NCBI GenBank assembly: GCA_037176725.1
Contig: JAZBRS010000050.1
Coordinates: 10,434,001 to 10,498,000 of the forward strand
DNA from: Posidonia oceanica
Lineage: Eukaryota; Streptophyta; Magnoliopsida; Alismatales; Posidoniaceae
Length of the DNA stretch: 64,000 nucleotides
Direction: 5' to 3'
A program made the translations under genes and the position numbers. Position 1 is the stretch's first letter. Each line of letters begins with the position of its first letter. Below are positions 12,609 through 22,596 of this stretch, piece by piece. The notes under the pieces are model-generated. The model was not told the origin of the DNA and searched no databases. It saw nothing but the letters and a program-made list of their open reading frames with translations.

Positions 12609-13059
12609 GAGTGAGGCCGAGCGAAGCGAGGCTGCTGCTCAGGGTTGACGGGACACCCCATTTGACCGACGAGAGCAGAGGGTTGCTATCAGCGTGAGCC
12701 ACTTATTCGGCGGATGCGCCGACCATCGTGGATCGTTGCCGCAATGCAGTGTGCAGGTGCAGATGGATGAGATGCAATGTGTGCGATGCATGTTAATGCG
12801 GATGCAATGCAGAAGTTAGTGTTAGAGTTAGTACCGATGGGGGACCGAAGCGACGCGGGTGACGCTGGCGATGCTGACGACGCTGAAGAAGGATGTTGCG
12901 GTGCACCGCGGAGCTCGACGGGAGGTCCAGACCTGCCACGAAAAGAAGGATAGCCAAAAGCCACAAAGGAGCGACGGGAGAGGTGGACCTTTTCCCAGAC
13001 GCAGAAGGATGCGGGGCTCCGTCGTTTGGGACGGAGTCGCGCGGTGAGGTGACAAGTTG
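12609..13059. other. 3' untranslated part of Ogre-like element
   Basis: Non-coding sequence between the polypurine tract and the tandem-repeat field, fairly GC-rich with many GATGC words near 12740-12830. No ORF with a recognisable domain. Confidence 0.6.
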
Positions 13060-14325
13060 TCGGACTTATCGACCGGATGAGTTTCGGATCATCAGCCGAG
13101 GGCGATAGTTTAGGTTATCAGCCTGGCGATAGTTTACGGTCCTATCAACCGGAAGGCGCAGTTGTGAGTGATAGTTACTGGATATCAGCCGTATAACATG
13201 GTTGCCATAGATAGTTTAGGATATCAGCCTAGATAGATAGTTTAGGATATCAGCCTAGATAGTTTAGGTTATCAGCCTGGATAGATAGTTTACAGTCCTA
13301 TCAACTGGAAAGGGCAAACCATGAGGGATAGTTACTGGATATCAGCCGTATAACGCAAGTGCCAGATAGTTTAGGATATCAGCCTAGATAGATAGTTTAG
13401 GATATCAGCCTAGATAGTTTAGGTTATCAGCCTAGATCGATAGTTTAGGTTATCAGCCTGGCGGCATTGCGAGGGACAGTTACTGGATGTCAGCCGTATA
13501 ATGCAATTGCGATGGATAGTTTAGGATATCAGCCTAGGTAGTTTAGGATATCAGCCTAGCGATAGTTTAGGATATCAGCCTAGATAGATAGTTTACAGTC
13601 CTATCAACTGGAAAGAGCAATTGCAAGGGATAGTTACTGGATATCAGCCGTATAACGTAATTGCCATAGATAGTTTAGGATATCAGCCTAGCGATAGTTT
13701 AGGATATCAGCCTAGATAGATAGTTTACAGTCCTATCAACTGGAAAGAGCAATTGCAAGGGATAGTTACTGGATATCAGCCGTATAACGTAATTGCCATA
13801 GATAGTTTAGGATATCAGCCTAGATCGGTAGTTTAGGTTATCAGCCTAGATAGATAGTTTAGGATATCAGCCTAGATAGTTTAGGATATCAGCCTGGATA
13901 GATAGTTTAGGTTATCAGCCTGGGAAGGGGCAATTACGAGGGACAGTTACTGGATGTCAGCCGTATAACGCAGATGCCGGATAGTTTAGGATATCAGCCT
14001 AGATAGATAGTTTAGGATATCAGCCTAGCGATAGTTTAGGATATCAGCCTAGATAGATAGTTTAGGTTATCAGCCTAACGGCATTGCGAGGGACAGTTAC
14101 TGGATGTCAGCCGTATAACACAACTGCGGGCCAACCATGGATCGGCCAGAAGATAGATAGTTTAGGAATATCAGCCTGAGAGTAGATAGTTTAGGATATC
14201 AGCCTGGGAATAGATAGTTTAGGATATCAGCCTGGGAATAGATAGTTTAGGAATATCAGCCTGGGAATAGATAGTTTAGGAATATCAGCCTGGGTCGATA
14301 GTTTAGGAATATCAGCCTGAGAGTG
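13060..14325 (-). repeat. Tandem-repeat field in 3' untranslated region
   Basis: About 1.27 kb built from a short unit of roughly 25-28 bp, GATAGTTTAGGATATCAGCC plus a few bases, in tens of copies. A longer module recurs through it: GTTTACAGTCCTATCAACTGG, then a spacer, then GGATAGTTACTGGATATCAG with CCGTATAAC, at about 13140, 13290, 13590 and 13710, with a shortened form at 13460, 13940 and 14090. Variants TATCAGCC and ATATCAGCC alternate. Tandem repeats between pol and the 3' LTR are known from Tat/Ogre elements and can seed satellite DNA. Confidence 0.9.
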
Positions 14326-14439
14326 CTTGATTGATGAGTGAGTGATTGGTTGATGAGTGATTGAGCGCTGGATGATTGATTGCTGAATGATTGATTGATG
14401 AGTGCTTGGTTGCTGGATAAGAGGGGACGAGATCATGAT

Positions 14440-14800
14440 CAGAGGCTACTTCTAAAGAGGGAGATGAGGTAATGATGAGAGCTATTGCTAAAGAAGGGGG
14501 GTGAGGTAATGATGAGAACTAATGCTAAAGAAGGGGGATGAGGTAATGATGAGAGCTATTGCTAAAGAAGGGGGATGAGGTAATGATGAGAACTAATGCT
14601 AAAGAAGGGGGATGAGGTAATGATGGGAACTAATGCTAAAGAAGGGGGGTGAGATAGTGATGAGAGCTTGGCTGAAAGAGGTGATAAGATATCGGACTTA
14701 TCGGCCGGCAAAGAGGAGATGAGATAATGATGAGATTGATTGATTGGGAAAGGTGATAAGATATCGGACTTATCGGCCGGCAAAGAGGAGATGAGAGCAA
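14440..14800 (-). repeat. Second and third short tandem repeats
   Basis: A unit of about 37 bp, GATGAGGTAATGATGAGAAC plus TAATGCTAAAGAAGGGG, is repeated about five times at 14461-14655. A second duplicated motif, GATAAGATATCGGACTTATC plus GGCCGGCAAAGAGGAGATGA, occurs at about 14692 and 14755. Its core (CGGACTTATC) also appears once at 13060-13075, linking it to the main repeat field. Confidence 0.75.
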
Positions 14801-15240
14801 GGGTGAGATACCGCGGGGCGTCTGAAAAGATGCCCCTGGTATCAGGATGATACCAGGGGTTGGTCGAAACGTCCCTGGCATCGAGAAAGCGAAGTGTGGA
14901 CAAAACTGACGTGTTTGTCAGACGAGTAGTTTGGGGTACCAGCCCAAAGGAGACTCAGCCGGGGACGTCCGGTGGCAGGTCGGACGGCGCGGGTTCGCGG
15001 AGGTCCTGGAGCCTGGGTCGTTCGCTGAGGACTTTCCTGTGTCATGCGAGCAATTAGTCGGGCCAAGGGGCCTCCGGATGTGAGCGACGAGGAGCATAGA
15101 ATGCGTGATCAGCCTTGAAATGTAAACAGCCAGTCCAAAACAGTTTTGCATTGATAGGATTGTCGGTTACACGCCTGTGACAGGCCAAAGAGTACAGCAC
15201 AAACTTGAAAGGAAGACAGAACGGCAGCCGCAAGATGGCT

Positions 15241-16443
15241 CTAGCTGATTCGGGCCTTCTTTGATCTTTCAGAATCAGGGAACAGGGGACCGCTCGGCGG
15301 GACTTCGTCAATGGGCCAGAGGTCCTGCACTTCAGTGATGTACCCAGGGGTACACCCTACACCTCTTATTGCAGCGATGTCTGTTGATCGCACCCCATGC
15401 TGCATCAGGTTGGCTAGCTCCTTCGTGGGGGCAATTGTGCTGAGGGGATATTCTTGAAGGAGCTTGGACGCTGTGCTGTCGACAAAGGCGTCTTGTTGGA
15501 AGCCGAACTGGCGCATGACTCTGATAGGGTGATATTCTACACCCGCAGTAAATCCTGGTAGCACAACCAAACGCATGTCGCGTGTGTTGAAGAAGACAGT
15601 GAATGCCTCGACTGCAGAGGGAATGATGCGCCATGTGACTGTGTCATCTGTCAGTCCCGATAGCCTTTCATATTCTTCCTTGACGCTCTTGACTGCCTTG
15701 GCATGGCCGCTGCTGCAGTAGGCCTCGAAAGCATGCACTTGGGGGCGCAGAAGGTCTATCTCAGTGTGCGCCGCTAGCCAGACCTGAATGAGTGCTCCGC
15801 AACCATGAAAGTGGCGGCAGCGATGCGAGATGCGGTCCAGACCGCGGTAGGTTTCTGCCAAGACAACCGGTGCCAGATTTATGTGCTGGGTCACCACGGC
15901 GAGTGCTATTTCAGCGATCTCGACGGCTACTGTTACCTTGCCATGAGTAAAGACCAGCTCGCCTAGGAAACGGGTGACAAAACCCCGGAGCCACAACTCA
16001 TCTCCGAGTTCAGCGCGCTTTCCCACAATATCATCGAAATATGCTAGGCGAAGCAGAGGCGTGGGCCCGCTAGTACACATCAGCTTCTGCTGGCAACTTT
16101 GGGTAGAGAGGCTGGTCAGCTGTTTCAGGACTGCGACGTATCCGTCACGCCTCATGAAGATGGGTGGCCCCAGGATCTTGGAAAAGCCGCAGATTCGGCG
16201 CACTTCTTCTAGTGTAGGTGTCAGTTCAGTTCTGCCGAAACGGAAGACATGGTGTGCTGGTTTCCAGAATCGTGCAGCAGCACACAGGAGATGGCGGCTT
16301 ACTTCTATATCAGCAGCCTTTAGCAACTTGGTCGGAATGCCCCACAGGCGTAGCTTCTCACAGTCATCTTTGGTAAGCTTGCCGATCCATTCTCGCAGGA
16401 TCTCAGAGCAGTGTGTGGGGGTTACCAAGGTGGGGAAACCCAT
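15241..16443 (-). CDS. Extra ORF of Ogre-like element, plant mobile domain/DUF7745-like
   Basis: Intact 400-codon ORF in the same sense as gag-pol, about 1.3 kb downstream of integrase. Residues 60-100 contain the TPTLEEVRRICGF stretch seen near the start of plant mobile domain proteins. Residues about 285-335 contain a run with W (DDTVTW), then a G-rich turn and YHPIRVMRQFGF, which closely resembles the (G)YNPxLxxRQ(L/F)G(Y/F) signature I associate with the DUF7745 group of plant proteins. Its function is unknown; related plant mobile domain proteins (MAIN, MAIL1) act in the nucleus in silencing and genome upkeep. The C-terminus is short, basic and serine-rich. The frame is open about 27 codons upstream but without another ATG, so I kept this start. 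It has no stops, unlike the surrounding pol. I infer that it was gained or relocated: the Ogre ORF1 I know of sits upstream of gag. Confidence 0.72.
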   Translation of the reverse strand: MGFPTLVTPTHCSEILREWIGKLTKDDCEKLRLWGIPTKLLKAADIEVSRHLLCAAARFWKPAHHVFRFGRTELTPTLEEVRRICGFSKILGPPIFMRRDGYVAVLKQLTSLSTQSCQQKLMCTSGPTPLLRLAYFDDIVGKRAELGDELWLRGFVTRFLGELVFTHGKVTVAVEIAEIALAVVTQHINLAPVVLAETYRGLDRISHRCRHFHGCGALIQVWLAAHTEIDLLRPQVHAFEAYCSSGHAKAVKSVKEEYERLSGLTDDTVTWRIIPSAVEAFTVFFNTRDMRLVVLPGFTAGVEYHPIRVMRQFGFQQDAFVDSTASKLLQEYPLSTIAPTKELANLMQHGVRSTDIAAIRGVGCTPGYITEVQDLWPIDEVPPSGPLFPDSERSKKARIS

Positions 16444-17762
16444 TGCACAAATTGCAGGATGTGGGCAGACGGGTGTTACAAGAGTCTTCAGATACCTGTT
16501 GCCAAGACTGTGAATTGTCAGAGCTCATACAAAACCATCATTGGAAGGCAGATTCTGAAACTGGTAGAAATAGGTGCAATATATTCAGCAGTAGACATTC
16601 AGACTATGGCAATTGAACATGTATAAGCATAAGGGCATCCTGTTGATGTGGCGGGGACTGTCGGGAACCCCGGATCGTCGCAGGCTGACTGTGCCAACGC
16701 ATGCTAAGCAGAGGTACTGTCTCAGTACTGGAGTAAGCCTTTGTGGAGTAGGATGATCAGAGAGGGTGGAGATGACTGGAAAATGCAAATGCGTGTGATT
16801 TGGTGTAGTTTGCCCTCAGTATCGGGGTGCTTTGGTGCCTGCTGTATGGAAAGGGAGCGGTCCTTAACTCACCAGACTCTACTCAGACTCCTAACTTGTT
16901 GGTGGCGCTCGAGGAAAGGGTGTTGGTGATGTTTGGTGGTGGTGTAGAGAGGACGGGCTCCATGTCAAACTCTCGAAGACTTACACTCGCTCCTACCTCT
17001 CTCTTCTCTCCCCTTTTTTTTAATGCCAGTGTGCAGAGCTCTCCTCATTCCTATTTTGGAAGCAAGGAGGACTCGACCCGGGCTTTGACTCTTTTCTGGG
17101 GTAGGTGAGAGGTGCGGGGTTACGCGGCCTGCCTTCATTCTCTTCTTCTTTTTCCCCTTTTTTTTTTTACGGGAATGGGGCCTTTCCCCTTTCTTTTCTA
17201 TCATTCTCCTTTTGTTTTTTTTTTCTTCTTTTTTTTTGTTCCTTTTTCCTTTTTCATTTTCCCTTTTTTTTGGCTTGCAAGTTTCCGCTGTCCCCTCCCC
17301 CAGGGGAGATGGGCGTTAGGGTCTTTCGGGTATAGACTTTTGGCTTTCTTTTTCTCTCTCTTTTCCACACATCTAGGCTGGGATATGTACTGCTTTCTGA
17401 CTAACACCTAGCACTCTTCTAAGGGGCGTAAGTCCTTGGGGGTTTGGGCATTTCGCCCGCTCTCATTGAGTGGTGGCTCCCTCACTAGTCAAGACATCTA
17501 AGTAGCATCGGGTGAGGTCGGGAGACTCCTTTCGCAGCAGGCAAGCACCTCCGGTTTTCATCACCGGGCAAAATGCAATGTATGATTTGACAAGAGATGC
17601 GAATGGGATAAGCAGGGATGCACGTGAGTGTTGCAATGTCAGGAAATGCAAGAGAGTGGATGAAGTGGAGCGGGGAGTAGATTGAGTGAAAAGGGATGCG
17701 AAGCTATGCAAATGGTGAGAACATGACAAATGGGAGGAAGAATCCACAGTGGCTACTCCCAG
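16444..17762. other. Spacer between integrase and the extra ORF
   Basis: About 1.3 kb with no recognisable coding domain. It holds a long pyrimidine-rich tract on the + strand (purine-rich in the sense of the element) at about 17140-17275, full of T-runs. Possible leader of the downstream ORF: on the - strand a potential splice-like GGCAACAG/GTATCT lies at about 16497, but no matching partner site was established. Confidence 0.5.
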
Positions 17763-19112
17763 CTACTGATAGTACTTCTTGAGGTAGCACATGTTGACCG
17801 GCTCGCACTGCTCGACCTGGTCCATGTCCTCAAGGGTTACTGCGCCGCCTGAGAAGATCTGCTTAACTATAAAGGGTCCGCGCCAGTTGGGTCGGAATTT
17901 GCCTCGACCGTCCGGTAGATGGATGGCACGCAGAACAAGATCTCCGGGCTGGAAGCTCCTGGGCCGGACTTTCTTCAAGAACGCTCTAGCCATTCGCTTC
18001 TGATAACAATGGGCATTGTGCATGGCTTGTAGTCTGTGCTCGTCAATCAGGTTCAGTTGGACGCAGCGGTCTTCGACCCACTCTGCCTCTTCCAACTTGG
18101 CTTCTCGCAAGATCCGCAGTGAGGGGATCTCCACTTCAACAGGCAATACCGCTTCCATGCCGTACACCAGCGAGTACGGGGTGGCTCCTGTCGAGGTCCG
18201 GATTGATGTCCTGTACGCCCAGAGTGCGTACGGGAGCTGGTCGTGCCAATCCTTGTGGGTTTCCGCCATCTTCTTCATGATCTTGATGATGTTTTTGTTG
18301 GCAGACTCCACTGCTCCATTCATCTGAGGCCGGTATGGTGAGGAGCGATGATGCTTGATCTTGAAACTCTGTAGGAACTCCTCAGTTCTTTTGGCGATGA
18401 AATTCGTGCCATTATCAGAGATGATGGAGTGAGGGACCCCGTACCGGGCAATGATGTTGTTCCTGATGAATTTTTCAGTTGCCGTTGCAGTGACTGTCCT
18501 GTAAGAAGCTGCTTCCACTCACTTAGTGAAGTAGTCTATTGCCACCATGATGAAGCGATGGCCGTTTGAAGCAGCGGGGTGTATTGCGCCAATGACGTCG
18601 ATTCCCCAGGTGGAGAAAGGCCATGGCGAGGACATGTTGTGCAGCTGATGAGGGGGAGCTTTGATGAAATTGCCATGGATCTGACAGTTGTGGCATTTAC
18701 GCACGAAACGGCAACAGTCTGCTTCCATGGTCTGCCAGAAATATCCTTGGAGCATGATCTTCTTGGCCAAGAGGACACCGTTCATGTGCGGGCCGCAGGT
18801 CCCTGCATGCACTTGAAGCATTAAGGTGTCAGCCTCAGGTTTGTCCAGGCAGCGCAGTAGCATCTGATTGTATGATCTTCTGTATAACTGCCCAGCCCCC
18901 AGTACATACTTTGACGCCAGACGCGCCAAAGTTCTCTTATCTTCCGCAGTGGTGCCGGATGGGACGCTACCGGACTCCAAGAATGCTTTGATATCGTGAT
19001 ACCATGGCTGCTCCGCCGTCGGATCTGCCTCCTCTATATTCATGCAATGGGCAGCTCCTCTATGCAGGTGACTGACACATCCACCATGCTGTTCTCTGGT
19101 ATGCTGAGCCAA
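17763..19112 (-). pseudogene. Integrase part of Ogre-like pol, one in-frame stop
   Basis: Encodes the Ty3-type integrase that would insert the cDNA. The N-terminal zinc-binding H-H-C-C set is visible (VHAGTCGPHMNG ... CHNC, about 18830-18670). The catalytic triad is present: Asp in WGIDVIG (about 18595), Asp in ISDNGTNF (about 18415) and Glu in GAVESANK (about 18313). The C-terminal part has the GDLVLRAIHLPDGRGKFRPN and WRGPF motifs and ends at a natural stop with LKKYYQ. One TGA at 18519-18521 interrupts the core just after YFTK, where the family has Trp (normally YFTKWVEA). The reading frame differs from the preceding RNase H segment, so a frameshift separates them at about 19040-19075. Intact residues around the lesions show recent decay. 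Confidence 0.9.
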
Positions 19113-20479
19113 GAAGCCAGGGTCGCTAATGCGTCTGCATACGCATTCTTTGCCCTGTTCATGTATGTGAAATCAATGCTCTTGAACTCTTCTATCAGCT
19201 TTAGCAAACATTCGTGATATGGCACGAGCTTGGGGTCTTTTGTCTTCCAGTCGCCATTCACCTGAGAGATCACCAACATGGCGTCACCGTGCACGTGCAA
19301 CTTCTGTGCCTTGTGCTCGAGGGCGACTTTCAAACCCAGGATGCACGCTTCGTATTCTGCTTCATTGTTCGTGCATGCGAAAGTCAGCTTCCTCGCAAAA
19401 GGAATCATCTGTCCATGAGGTGTGGTCAGCACTGCGCCTATGCCTCGACCCTTCTTATTGACGGCGCCGTCGAAGTACAGCCGCCACTGCTCTTGCTCTT
19501 TAGGGTCTTTCTCTTCTGAGTCCTCCGTCGCAACAAGAATGTCCTCGTCGGGGAACTGCGTCTGGAGGGGTTGATATTCAGGCAGGGGGAAATCCGCGAG
19601 GTGATCCGCCATAGCCTGGCCCTTCATAGATCTCTGTGTGACAAAAGTGATATCATATTGGGACAACAACACCTGCCACTTCACACATCTGCCCACCAGA
19701 GCCGGCTTCTGGAAGAGGAATTTGATGGGATCGTGACGGCACAAAAGCTGAACTGGGTACGCCATCATATAGTGTCTCAGTTTCTGTGCGGCCCAGACAA
19801 GGGATAAACAGGTTTTCTCCATCATGCTGTGCCTGGCTTCACATTCATTGAACTTTTTGCTCAGGTAGTAGATGGCGCGCTCCTTCCTGCCAGATTCGTC
19901 GTGTTGTCCCAGGACGGCACCCATGGAATGCTGTGTGGCTGAGAGGTAGAGGAGCAGAGGTCTTCCTGGTGTGGGAGGGACCAAGACGGGGGGTTTGACC
20001 AGCAGCTGCTTGATCTTCTCAAATGCGGCTTGACATTCTTCATTCCAGTCGATCTGCGCATTCTTCCTCAGGAGTTTGAAGATGGGCTCGCAGATGGGCG
20101 TAAGCTGTGCAATGAAGCGGCTGATGTACTGTAAACGCCCAAGTAGGCCTCGAACCTCCTTCTCGGTTCTAGGGGGTGGCATCTCCACGATGGCTTTAGC
20201 TTTCATCGGGTCCACTTCAATCCCCCTTTGGCTAACGATGTAGCCGAGCAGTTTGCCAGATGAAACCCCGAATACGCACTTATTGAGGTTGAGCCTCAGT
20301 CTGTATTTCCTCAGGCGATCAAAGAGCTTCTTTAAGCAAGCAAGGTGATCCTCAGGCTCTTTGGTCTTCGCGATCATGTCGTCTACATATACCTCCACTT
20401 CTTGGTGCATGAGGTCATGGAAAAGTGTGGTCATGGCCCTCTGATATGTTGCGCCAGCATTCTTCAACCCAAACGGCAT
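19040..20479 (-). pseudogene. Reverse transcriptase (second half), RNase H and archaeal-type RNase H
   Basis: 479 codons in one frame. The first part begins at MPFGLKNAGATYQRAM, with the polymerase active site VYVDD at 20378-20392 and LGYIVSQRGIEVDP after it. Next is the usual Ty3 RNase H/connection (LLLYLSATQHSMGAVLGQ, YYLSKKFNECEARH, ending MADHLADFP). Then comes a second RNase H of the archaeal type: LYFDGAVNKKGRGIGAVL, NNEAEYEACILGL (catalytic Glu), HGDAMLVISQVNGDW (catalytic Asp) and NAYADALATLAS (catalytic Asp). The presence of both RNase H domains is diagnostic for the Tat clade. It is out of frame with the upstream half (frameshift near 20495-20506) and with integrase downstream. Confidence 0.93.
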
Positions 20480-22593
20480 AACCTGATAACAGAAGACCCC
20501 CAGGGGGTGATGAACGAAGTTTTTTCCATGTCTTCTTCCGCCATCTTGATTTGATTATAGTCGGAGAAGCCGTCCATAAAGGATAGCATCTTGTGACCCG
20601 CAGTGTTGTCGACCAGGACGTCAATGTGAGGCAATGGGAAGTCGTCCTTGGGACTCGCCTTGTTCAGGTCCCTGTAGTCGATACATACCCGGATCTGGCC
20701 GTCCTTCTTGGGCACTGGCACGATGTTTGCAAGCCATTCAGGGTAAAGGACGACCTTTAAAAAGTTAACATCAAGCTGCTTCATTATTTCTTCCTTGATC
20801 ATGAGCAGCCACTGTGGTCGCCATCTTCTCAGCTTCTGCTTCACTGGCTTGGCATCTGGCTTCAAGGGCAAGTTATGGACCACTATTTCGACATCCAGGC
20901 CGACCATGTCTTCATAAGTCCAAGCGAAGACATCCGCATACTCCTTCAGGAATGCGATGAACTCTATCCTGACTTGTGGTGATAGCAGGGCACTGATGCG
21001 AACTTCCTTGGTTTCTTCGGCTGTGCCGAGGTTAATAGTTTCTGTTTCTTCCTCAACATGCAGATTGGGACCTTTTGGGTCGTCGTCATAGGGCTGGAAC
21101 TCAGGCGAGGAGGCATCATTCTCATCTTCGCCTGTATTATCCTCTTCCCCGTACGCAACAAGTTCTGAGAGAATCTCCTTTTCGAAGGTGGGGTTTGTCA
21201 CGTCGAAGGAGTGCAGAAGTTCTGCTTCTTGGCCCTGGCGACGCCTCAGGATGGTCACGCCTACCCGAGTGTTTCTGTATCTTCGGTGTGCGACCTCTGC
21301 TCTGATGGCTTCCCCTGTCTGCTTTGCTGCTGGTGATACTGCTGCATGTTCTGCTGACACTGCTGAAGGCCCTGCTGACCCTGCGATTGATGCTGCTGAT
21401 GATTCTGCCGCTGAAACTTCCGACAACTCTGTCACCGACTCTGCTCTTTGCTCTGTTACTACTGCTGTACAACCTGCTGGTGTCTCTTCTTCTGAATCTG
21501 CCAATGTACTTGTGGAAGGCATATGCTGTACAAGCCAACTGGACCCACCCTCAGTTTGAAAAGTAATGAGCTCGTCGGGTCTGAGGGAATCCGACACCAC
21601 TGAGCTTTCTCCGAGGACCATGATGGAGGTGGAGCCCTCTTGCAGAGGAGGATCCGTGACCACGGCTTTTCCTTTCCTTTCTGCGGCTTGGTGTTGTGTC
21701 AAGTCTTCCGCTATGGATTCGAGCTGTTCCTGGTAAAGCAGCTCTAGATCAGACATCCATGAATCAACCTGGGCTTCTACCGCCCCTTCTTCTTCCTCAT
21801 CTGGAGGTGAATCGACATAGTAGGCGCCGAGGGCCTGAGGCACTGGCTCGGCTGCGAGATGGATTACTGTCTCTGGTACTTGTGTCTTCTGACTCACGGG
21901 CGCGCCTGATTGCGACTGTCCCGGCAAGGGAGACCCAGATGGTCTAGTCAGAGGAATTGCAGATGGGTATGCTGCTAGAGTGACTGCTGCTGTCAGAGGA
22001 CGGGCAGGGATGCTCTCTTGAAGGTCCGAGAGCCGGGAGACCGCGATGCTCAGCTGGTTCTCCGGGACTGGTGATGACGACGAGAGCTCGGCCTCCGATA
22101 CCATAGGATCTGGCCATGAAAGTTGCCGGTCTGTGGCAAGGGGGTGCATGACTGATTGAGCTTGAACTGGTGCTGATGGTGTTTGAATCGGTGCTGGTGT
22201 TGCTGACATGGCTGCAGGAGAATCAAAGACTGCCAAATCCGCCAAGGGTTCTACCAAGACTGCTGCTTCATGATCTGTGGAAGGAGTGGCCAGATAAACC
22301 GACTGATGTGCTGTTGCATTGGGCTGGCCTTCGCTGCAAGTCTGAACTGCCCCCAATGCGCACGACTGTTCCTCGTTCGAGTAGTAGTCCTCAATGCAGA
22401 CCCAGTCCTCCTCCGGCGGCAGAGGGCTTTGACACGGCTCCGACTGCACTACGGCTTGAACTGCACCTGAGTCCAGGATACCTGCGCTCGTGAAATTGGC
22501 CAAGCTCCGAGGTATGACCATTCTCTGATTTTTTGCTTGCGGGCGCTTGCCTTTATCGGAGTGAGGGTCGTAACCTAGACCCTCGTTGTCTCT
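20464..22593 (-). pseudogene. Pol linker and first half of reverse transcriptase
   Basis: Continues in the same frame as gag-pro after the TGA at 22594-22596. It opens with a GLGYDPHSDKGKRP stretch. Then follow about 530 codons of low-complexity sequence rich in Ala, Ser, Pro, Glu and Val (about 22520-20990), without any domain I recognise. After that the reverse transcriptase starts: EYADVFAWTYEDM, then NIVPVPKKDGQIRVCIDYRD and LNKASPKDDFPLPHID, then FMDGFSDYNQI with the first catalytic Asp. It ends just after FITPWG, where about one base is missing at 20495-20506 (run AGACCCCCAGGGGG on the + strand). The family would continue in the frame of MPFGLKN. Ogre elements described elsewhere carry an intron between protease and reverse transcriptase; here the interval is open in frame instead. 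Confidence 0.88.
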
Positions 22594-22596
22594 TCA
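22594..22596 (-). other. In-frame TGA between protease and pol
   Basis: The only stop between gag-pro (ending PIMAEE) and the pol frame (resuming RDNEGLGYDP). Frames on the two sides are identical, with 24 codons between this stop and the next in-frame ATG. It could be a readthrough stop or a simple CGA/TGG to TGA mutation. Confidence 0.85.

Noticed and set aside
13060..14800. Regular repeat and spacer pattern that could suggest a CRISPR array
   Set aside because: Units are contiguous and variable, lie inside a plant retrotransposon and have no unique spacers or cas genes.
15974..16513. 179-codon + strand frame opposite the mobile-domain ORF
   Set aside because: Shadow of the coding strand; Ser/Arg-rich with no domain.
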